From assembly GCA_934402155.1 (NCBI GenBank), contig CAKRTP010000001.1, positions 1 through 49,603 on the forward strand: a stretch of 49,603 bases of DNA, written 5' to 3'. Below, one piece after another: positions 44,496 to 49,603 of this stretch. Below the pieces are notes generated by a model, which was not told the origin of the DNA, did not search any database, and saw only the letters and a program-made list of their open reading frames with translations. The position numbers and the translations under genes are program-made. The stretch comes from an uncultured Blautia sp. (GTDB lineage Bacteria; Bacillota; Clostridia; Lachnospirales; Lachnospiraceae). How positions within the stretch are numbered: position 1 is the first letter of the stretch; each line of letters begins with the position of its first letter.

Positions 44496-44522
44496 GAGGT
44501 TACTCCCGCCAACAGCTGCCTT
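44479..44522 (-). terminator. Terminator of the marR-ABC operon
   Basis: Perfect 13-bp stem, AAGGCAGCTGTTG (44479-44491) with CAACAGCTGCCTT (44510-44522), followed on the minus strand by TTTTTCGG. Strong intrinsic terminator. Confidence 0.9.
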
Positions 44523-44532
44523 ATTCCCAGTA

Positions 44533-46383
44533 TCATGAACAAAGTTCTGAAGAACTGTTATCAAACTGACTATTATAAAGATCTGCATAAAATCCTCTGG
44601 CTGCCAGAAGTTCTTCGTGATTACCCTGCTCAATGATATCTCCGTCCTTCATGACCAGGATCAGATCCGCATCTTTGATCGTGGAAAGCCTGTGTGCGAT
44701 AACAAAACTGGTTCTTCCCTTCATCAGATTGTCCATTGCTTTCTGGATCTGCATCTCTGTTCTGGTATCTACAGAAGAGGTCGCCTCATCGAGGATCAGA
44801 ATCTTATTGTCTGCAAGAATGGCTCTTGCGATTGTGAGAAGCTGTTTCTGTCCCTGAGAGATATTGCTTGTTTCCTCATCCAGCACCATCTGGTATCCAC
44901 CCGGTTGCTGCATGATGAAGTTGTGGATATGTGCTGCTTTTGCTGCTGCAATGACTTCTTCGTCTGTTGCATCCAGTCTTCCGTAACGGATATTTTCCAT
45001 GATCGTTCCGGAAAACAGCCAGGTATCCTGGAGCACCATTCCAAACATCTCATGAAGTTCACTTCTGTTAAAGTTTCTGACATCATGCCCGTCTACCTTG
45101 ATTGCACCCTTATTCACATCATAGAAACGCATCAGAAGTTTTACCATCGTAGTTTTGCCTGCGCCTGTCGGACCGACGATTGCAATCTTCTGACCATCCT
45201 GTACATCTGCAGAAAAATCATGAATAATGATCTTATCCGGGTTATAGCCAAACTCTACATGTTCGAACTGAACATTTCCATTCAGGCCTTCGATGGAATC
45301 CGGATTTTTTGGCTGCTGTACTTCTTCCTCTTCATCAAGGAATTCAAATACTCTCTCAGATGCAGCTGCGGAAGACTGCAGAAGGTTTGTAACCTGTGCG
45401 ATCTGCTGGATCGGCTGGGTAAAATTACGGATATACTGGAAGAAGGACTGAATATCACCGACCTCGATGGAACCTTTGATAACAAAAATACCGCCGAGAA
45501 GTGCTACCATAACATATCCGAGGTTTCCTACAAACTGCATGATCGGCATCATCATTCCTGAGAAGAACTGTGATTTCCATGCAGATTCGTAGAGATGCCT
45601 GTTGTCTTTTTCAAATTCTTCCAGAACATCGTTCTCTTTATTGAATACTCTTACTACATCGTGACCACCGAAGTTCTCCTCGATCTGTCCATTGACGGCA
45701 CCGAGATATTTCTGCTGTGCCTGGAAATATTTCTGGGAATGTTTCATCACTGCCTGAATGATAAACATGGAAACCGGCAGAATCAGAAGAGCAGCCAGTG
45801 TCATCCATACATTGATGGACAGCATCATGATAAATACACCGATCAAAGTTGTCACAGATGTGATAAGCTGTGTCAGACTCTGGTTGAGACTCATCTGCAG
45901 TGTATCCACATCGTTTGTTACTCTGGAAAGGATTTCACCGTTCGTTCTGCTCTCAAAGTAGTTGAGTGGAAGTCTGTTGATTTTCTTTGAAATATCTTTT
46001 CTTAAATTATAGGTTACATCATTGGAGATTCCTGTCATGATCCATCCCTGGATGAAGGAAAAGCAGGCACTTGCAAGATACAGCCCCAGTGTCCACAGAA
46101 GGATCATCCCGATCTTTCCGAAATCGATGCCTCCTGTTCCGTTTACCTTTGCAACGAGACCTGTGTAAAGTTCTGTCGTTGCTTTACCAAGAATCTTCGG
46201 TCCTGCGATGTTAAAAACAGTTCCTGCGACTGCAAATATAAATACCATTACAAAACGAAGTTTATAACGGCTCATATAACTGAAAAGCTTTCCCATTGAA
46301 CCTCTGAAATCTTTTGCTTTTTCTGTCGGGCGCATTCCCGGTCCATGACCGCCCATCGGTCCACGTCGTTTCTGTTCACTCAT
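44533..46383 (-). CDS. ABC exporter half-transporter, canonical Walker B subunit
   Basis: 616 residues. N-terminal Gly/Pro-rich tail (MSEQKRRGPMGGHGPGMRP), six transmembrane helices (about 40-330), then the ATPase: Walker A GPTGAGKTTM, Q-loop GMVLQDTWLFSGTIMENI, signature ISQGQKQLLTIARAI (differs from LSGGQ), Walker B ILILDEATSSVD, H-loop IAHRLSTI. It pairs with the next-upstream subunit, whose Walker B lacks the catalytic Glu, so the two would form one active and one weak ATP site. Overlaps that gene by 4 bases. Multidrug or lipid export under MarR control is likely; the substrate is unknown. Confidence 0.93.
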   Translation of the reverse strand: MSEQKRRGPMGGHGPGMRPTEKAKDFRGSMGKLFSYMSRYKLRFVMVFIFAVAGTVFNIAGPKILGKATTELYTGLVAKVNGTGGIDFGKIGMILLWTLGLYLASACFSFIQGWIMTGISNDVTYNLRKDISKKINRLPLNYFESRTNGEILSRVTNDVDTLQMSLNQSLTQLITSVTTLIGVFIMMLSINVWMTLAALLILPVSMFIIQAVMKHSQKYFQAQQKYLGAVNGQIEENFGGHDVVRVFNKENDVLEEFEKDNRHLYESAWKSQFFSGMMMPIMQFVGNLGYVMVALLGGIFVIKGSIEVGDIQSFFQYIRNFTQPIQQIAQVTNLLQSSAAASERVFEFLDEEEEVQQPKNPDSIEGLNGNVQFEHVEFGYNPDKIIIHDFSADVQDGQKIAIVGPTGAGKTTMVKLLMRFYDVNKGAIKVDGHDVRNFNRSELHEMFGMVLQDTWLFSGTIMENIRYGRLDATDEEVIAAAKAAHIHNFIMQQPGGYQMVLDEETSNISQGQKQLLTIARAILADNKILILDEATSSVDTRTEMQIQKAMDNLMKGRTSFVIAHRLSTIKDADLILVMKDGDIIEQGNHEELLAARGFYADLYNSQFDNSSSELCS

Positions 46384-48542
46384 GCCAATTCCTCCTCTGA
46401 CAGCTGACTCATCGCAATCTGACGGTAAACTTCACAGTTCTTCATCAGTTCCTTGTGAGAACCAATTCCTGCCATATGTCCGTCATCCAGAACAATGATC
46501 TTATCTGCATTCAGAATCGTACTGATACGCTGTGCAACGATGATTGTTGTTGCATCCTTTGTATGTGCTTTCAGGGCTTTACGCAATGTGCTGTCTGTTT
46601 TGAAATCCAATGCTGAAAAACTGTCGTCAAAAATAAATATTTCCGGTTTCTTTGCAATTGCCCTTGCAATGGAAAGTCTCTGTTTCTGGCCTCCGGATAC
46701 ATTCGTTCCTCCCTGTGCGATCGGAGAATCGTATTTTTCCGGTTTTGTCTCGATAAATTCTACTGCCTGTGCAACCTCTGCTGCTTCTTTTACTTCGTCT
46801 GCTGAGATATCAGTCTTACCATAACGAATATTGGAATCAATCGTACCTGAGAAAAGAACTCCTTTCTGTGGTACATAACCCAGTCTTGATCTGACATCTT
46901 TCTGTGTCATATCACGGATATCAACTCCATCTACCAGAATACGCCCTTCTGTTACATCATAGAAACGCGGGATCAGATTTACCAGGGTACTCTTACCACT
47001 TCCTGTACTTCCGATTACAGCGATCGTCTCGCCTTTTTCGGCCTTGAAGGAAATATCAGTCAGGACATTTTCTCCTGCTTCCGGATAAGCAAAGCTTACA
47101 TGATCGAATTCAATCGTTCCCTTAACATCCTCTGCCGGCTGAACCGGATTTTCCGGATCTGTGACGCTTACTTTTGTCTTAAGCACATCATTGATACGGA
47201 GCGCGGCTACATTTGCTCTCGGAAGCATAATGGACATCGCTGTGATCATCAAAAATGACATGATGATCTGCATTGCATACTGGATAAATGCCATGACATT
47301 GCCGACCTGCATACTTCCGTTATCTACCGCATAAGAACCACTGTAAATGATCAGTACGGATACACCATTCATGATCAGCATCATGGTCGGCATCATAAAG
47401 GTCATGCATCTGTTAACAAAGAGATTTGTTTTTGTCAGTCTCGCATTTGCCTCCTCGAAACGTTCTTCTTCATGTTTCTCCCGGCTGAATGCACGGATGA
47501 CCGGAATACCTGTCAGGATTTCTCGTGTTACCAGGTTCAGTTTATCAACTAATGTCTGTAATACTGTGAATTTTGGCATTGCCACCTGAAACAGCACAAG
47601 AATCACTGCAAGTATCAGGCCGACTGCAAGTCCAAGGATCCATGTCATGGAAGAATCTGTCTGTAATACACGGATCACGCCTCCGATACCAAGGATCGGG
47701 GCATAGAGTACGATACGGAAAAGCATTGCCATGACCTGCTGTACCTGCTGAATATCATTCGTGCATCGTGTGATCAGGGATGCTGTGGAAAATTTGTGAT
47801 ATTCGCGGCTTGAGAAGGTGATAACCTTGCGGTACACGGCATTTCTCAGATCATGGCCAAGTGCTGCTGCCACTCTGGAAGAAAGGAACACTACGCAGAT
47901 TGCACAGAGCATAGTGATAAGTGCCATGCCGAGCATCTTGATGCCTGACATCTTGATATAATGCATCTGAATCGCATCAACGTCTTCACCCATTGCCTCA
48001 TATTCGCTCTTTACATAAGATACACCTGCCTGGGTAAGAATGGATGGCTGCATCTTGTCTATCTTCTCGCTGATATTTTCAGTCATGGAAGAAAGAGCCT
48101 CTTCCGGCATCATAGCGATTGCCTGCATCGGATCTGTTCCTTCGGGAATTCCCATCTGGGAGAGCATTTCTTTCACTTCATCACTTCCTGATGAAAAGCT
48201 TGCGGCAATCATCATCGGTTTTGCAAGAATGTCATTGAGTTCATCTCGTTCTTCAGATGTCACATCATTTTTCAGTACAAGATCATCTCCGTCTTCCTCA
48301 TAAAAGGAATCTACGGTTTCTTTTTCATCATCATCCATAAACAGCTTAAGACTGTCCATGGAGGTCTTTCTGATTTTTTCAGGTACACTGTCTTCGATAC
48401 CGCTCTGCTGGATTCCTACATTAACAATTTTGGATGTGTAATCCGGCAAAGACAAATCGCAGTATGCCTGAAGAAACAGAAGTGCTATGATCAGAATTAC
48501 ATAGCCGGCTGATTTTTTGAGATATTTCATCAGTTTGATCAC
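46380..48542 (-). CDS. ABC exporter half-transporter with extracellular insertion and degenerate Walker B
   Basis: 720 residues, longer than the usual about 580. Between the first and second transmembrane helices there is an extracytoplasmic insertion of about 150 residues, rich in Asp/Glu/Met (DDDEKETVDSFYEEDGDD, MGIPEGTDPMQAIAMMPEE). ATPase: Walker A GSTGSGKST, signature NVSGGQKQRLS, Walker B IFIFDDSFSALD in which Asp replaces the catalytic Glu, H-loop VAQRIST with Gln in place of His. This is the degenerate partner of the 44533-46383 subunit, as in BmrCD/TM287-288-type heterodimers. Overlaps marR by 4 bases. Confidence 0.93.
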   Translation of the reverse strand: MIKLMKYLKKSAGYVILIIALLFLQAYCDLSLPDYTSKIVNVGIQQSGIEDSVPEKIRKTSMDSLKLFMDDDEKETVDSFYEEDGDDLVLKNDVTSEERDELNDILAKPMMIAASFSSGSDEVKEMLSQMGIPEGTDPMQAIAMMPEEALSSMTENISEKIDKMQPSILTQAGVSYVKSEYEAMGEDVDAIQMHYIKMSGIKMLGMALITMLCAICVVFLSSRVAAALGHDLRNAVYRKVITFSSREYHKFSTASLITRCTNDIQQVQQVMAMLFRIVLYAPILGIGGVIRVLQTDSSMTWILGLAVGLILAVILVLFQVAMPKFTVLQTLVDKLNLVTREILTGIPVIRAFSREKHEEERFEEANARLTKTNLFVNRCMTFMMPTMMLIMNGVSVLIIYSGSYAVDNGSMQVGNVMAFIQYAMQIIMSFLMITAMSIMLPRANVAALRINDVLKTKVSVTDPENPVQPAEDVKGTIEFDHVSFAYPEAGENVLTDISFKAEKGETIAVIGSTGSGKSTLVNLIPRFYDVTEGRILVDGVDIRDMTQKDVRSRLGYVPQKGVLFSGTIDSNIRYGKTDISADEVKEAAEVAQAVEFIETKPEKYDSPIAQGGTNVSGGQKQRLSIARAIAKKPEIFIFDDSFSALDFKTDSTLRKALKAHTKDATTIIVAQRISTILNADKIIVLDDGHMAGIGSHKELMKNCEVYRQIAMSQLSEEELA

Positions 48543-49045
48543 TTTTGCTGTCCTTCTTTCTCTGTATTATTTTTTCCAGAGGATACTGGTATTTTTTCGA
48601 TATTTTCTGTAATCTGTTCCAGGAATCTTCTCAGGAGACAAAGTTCAGTATCGTTGAAACCGTCCAGAAGAATTTTTTCGTTTTCTTCTACTTTTTTCAT
48701 ACCGTCTTCTTTTGCCTGTCGTCCTTTTTCGGTGAGGTAGATTCTGGATATTCTCTGATCTTTTTCATCTGCTTTTCTGCACAGGAATCCTGCTTTTTCC
48801 AGTCGTTGAACGGTTACATTGACCGTTGGCGGTTTGATTCTCAGTTTTTCTGCGATCTCGCGCTGGCTGAGTCCATCCTTATATGCCAGAAGTCCAAGTA
48901 CCGGAATCTGTCCGGGATAAATGCCCAGTTCCTGCATCTGTCCAAAGCATTTGCCCATAAAGCGGCGGTCAATTCTCATCAGCATGGACAGATAGCTTGT
49001 CTTATGCTCTGCAGGGCAAAACTCTGCTTCTCCTTCTGTGAACAA
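48539..49045 (-). CDS. MarR-family transcriptional regulator
   Basis: 168 residues from the TTG at 49045. Winged-helix signature LSQREIAEKLRIKPPTVNVTVQRLEKAGFLCRKADEKDQR, listed here as residues about 65-104 in that start, with an acidic/helical dimerisation region at the C-terminus. The frame also reads from an ATG at 49075, but that has no binding site; GGAGGTG lies 6 bases before the TTG. First gene of a three-gene operon with two ABC subunits, overlapping the next by 4 bases. It probably represses the exporter and responds to a substrate. Confidence 0.9.
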   Translation of the reverse strand: MFTEGEAEFCPAEHKTSYLSMLMRIDRRFMGKCFGQMQELGIYPGQIPVLGLLAYKDGLSQREIAEKLRIKPPTVNVTVQRLEKAGFLCRKADEKDQRISRIYLTEKGRQAKEDGMKKVEENEKILLDGFNDTELCLLRRFLEQITENIEKIPVSSGKNNTEKEGQQK

Positions 49046-49078
49046 TTCTTCACCTCCGTAAAATATCTGTTTCATTTC

Positions 49079-49107
49079 ATTAGTTGGCTATTAGTTAGTC
49101 GACTAAT
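49079..49107. promoter_or_regulatory. MarR operator candidate
   Basis: Half-sites ATTAGT (49079-49084), ATTAGT (49090-49095) and ACTAAT (49102-49107). The second and third form an inverted repeat with a 6-base spacer, and it contains the 12-base perfect palindrome TTAGTCGACTAA. It lies between the promoter and the start codon. Confidence 0.65.
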
Positions 49108-49112
49108 TGTTT

Positions 49113-49140
49113 ATTATATTCATTTGCACAAAAAATGCAA
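49113..49140 (-). promoter_or_regulatory. Sigma-A promoter of the marR-ABC operon
   Basis: -35 TTGCAT (49135-49140), 16-base spacer, -10 TATAAT (49113-49118) on the minus strand. The start of transcription would fall near 49106, in the operator. Confidence 0.8.
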
Positions 49141-49212
49141 CCGTTTTTTGTTGATTTCACATAATTTTTATATTTTATTCCCTATAAATATTTTGCCTGG
49201 CTAACATTATAT

Positions 49213-49259
49213 CCACGCCATATATAAAAGCTCCTGAATAGGAAACGGCTTCAGAATTT
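49213..49259. repeat. Direct repeat copy 1 outside the palindrome
   Basis: 47 bases starting CCACGCCATATATAAAA, matching 49279-49325 at about 43 of 47 positions. The period is 66 bases. This copy has no inverted partner in the window. Confidence 0.85.
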
Positions 49260-49261
49260 GG

Positions 49262-49516
49262 TGCTGATATTACATATCCCACGCCATATATAAAAACTCC
49301 TGAATGGGAAACGGCTTCGGAATTTAGAAATACTATGGATATTCTCAGCCTGTTAAATACATGGATAAAAAGTGCATAACTCGCTTACGCTCAGACAATG
49401 CACTTTTTATCCATAACACAGTCCGAAAATATCCTAAATATTTCTACAAATTCCTGCAGATGTTTCCTGCTCAGGAGTTTTTATGTATTGGCTGTTGATC
49501 TATATGTTATCAGCTC
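49262..49516. repeat. About 255-bp imperfect palindrome of unknown nature
   Basis: Left arm 49262-49377, right arm 49398-49516. The core is a perfect 17-bp stem, 49361-49377 with 49398-49414 (ATGGATAAAAAGTGCAT), loop of 20 bases. Outward, complementary blocks occur in the same order on both arms: GGATATT, AGAAATA, GGAATTT, GGAAAC, the 14-base ATAAAAACTCCTGA, and GCTGAT..ACATAT. Small gaps separate them. No reading frame of note lies inside it. Folded as RNA it would be a rod of about 110 bp. Candidate classes are a MITE-like element or a structured noncoding RNA; sequence alone does not decide. The stretch 49141-49603 otherwise has no gene; a 16-base perfect palindrome GGTGTGGTACCACACC is at 49519-49534. 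Confidence 0.75.
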
Positions 49517-49603
49517 ACGGTGTGGTACCACACCCCCGCCACGCTGCTGGATATAAAGTACGGTGATGGAAAAATAAAAAAAGAACTCCGGCAGGACAGA
49601 ATC

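Noticed and set aside
44617..45561. 314-codon open frame on the plus strand
   Set aside because: Antisense to the ABC exporter subunit; a compositional shadow.
49213..49325. Two 47-base direct repeats considered as a CRISPR remnant
   Set aside because: Only two copies, one spacer of 19 bases, differences between copies and a third inverted copy; no cas genes.
49519..49534. GGTGTGGTACCACACC palindrome considered as a T-box core
   Set aside because: It shares GTGGTACC with the T-box consensus, but the flanking GCG, a stem I and a downstream terminator were not seen, and the perfect symmetry argues against it.
49481..49603. About 40 open codons on the minus strand running in from the right edge
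   Set aside because: No recognisable motif, and it ends inside the palindrome flank; too short to call as the end of a gene without the adjoining sequence.

Overview
The window looks like the chromosome of a spore-forming, low-to-mid GC member of the Clostridia, most likely the family Lachnospiraceae (Blautia/Dorea-like gut bacteria). This rests on strong AGGAGG ribosome binding sites, the sporulation loci spoIIA and spoVA, an alpha/beta spore DNA-protecting protein, AddAB instead of RecBCD, HelD, and a DUF1700/DUF4097/PspC envelope module. No phage, insertion sequence, CRISPR array, tRNA or rRNA was seen. Most genes lie on the minus strand; the exceptions are spoVA, queT, a NOP2/Sun methyltransferase and one small membrane protein.

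Layout. 1-1550: start of the S10 ribosomal protein operon (rpsJ, rplC, 5' part of rplD, running off the left edge) behind a near-consensus promoter and a structured leader. 1619-2840: an apparently dead SipW-like signal peptidase homologue as its own transcription unit. 2870-6852: tcdA, murB, rapZ, whiA and a Crh-like HPr. 6959-10107: spoVA operon in the unusual order AB-AC-AD-AE-AA behind a sigma-G promoter. 10143-11152: a small unknown gene, then queT with a structured leader of riboswitch type. 11190-12681: spoIIAA-spoIIAB-sigF. 12706-15693: folC, an unlisted 50-residue gene and a zinc-ribbon/TPR membrane protein. 15727-20612: valS and an LTA-synthase-like sulfatase behind a promoter-leader-terminator block. 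20676-25225: ABC ATPase and a giant FtsX permease with a coiled-coil stalk. 25326-27884: a spore protein and a PadR-controlled envelope operon. 27995-36512: rsmF-like gene, then addB-addA. 36644-40874: small membrane protein; methyltransferase-hslO-nadE operon. 40981-44522: lipoprotein and helD. 44533-49140: MarR-controlled heterodimeric ABC exporter.

The last 460 bases hold no recognisable gene. They contain a roughly 255-bp imperfect palindrome with a 17-bp perfect core hairpin, plus an extra direct copy of part of one arm. This is the least explained structure in the window. Other points that stand out are the queT leader, where two hairpin loops are complementary and one is also complementary to the ribosome binding site; the valS leader, which ends in a terminator but has no T-box; the displaced spoVAA; and the 50-codon gene between folC and the TPR gene. 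All functional names come from reading the protein sequences and recalling families; no database search was run.
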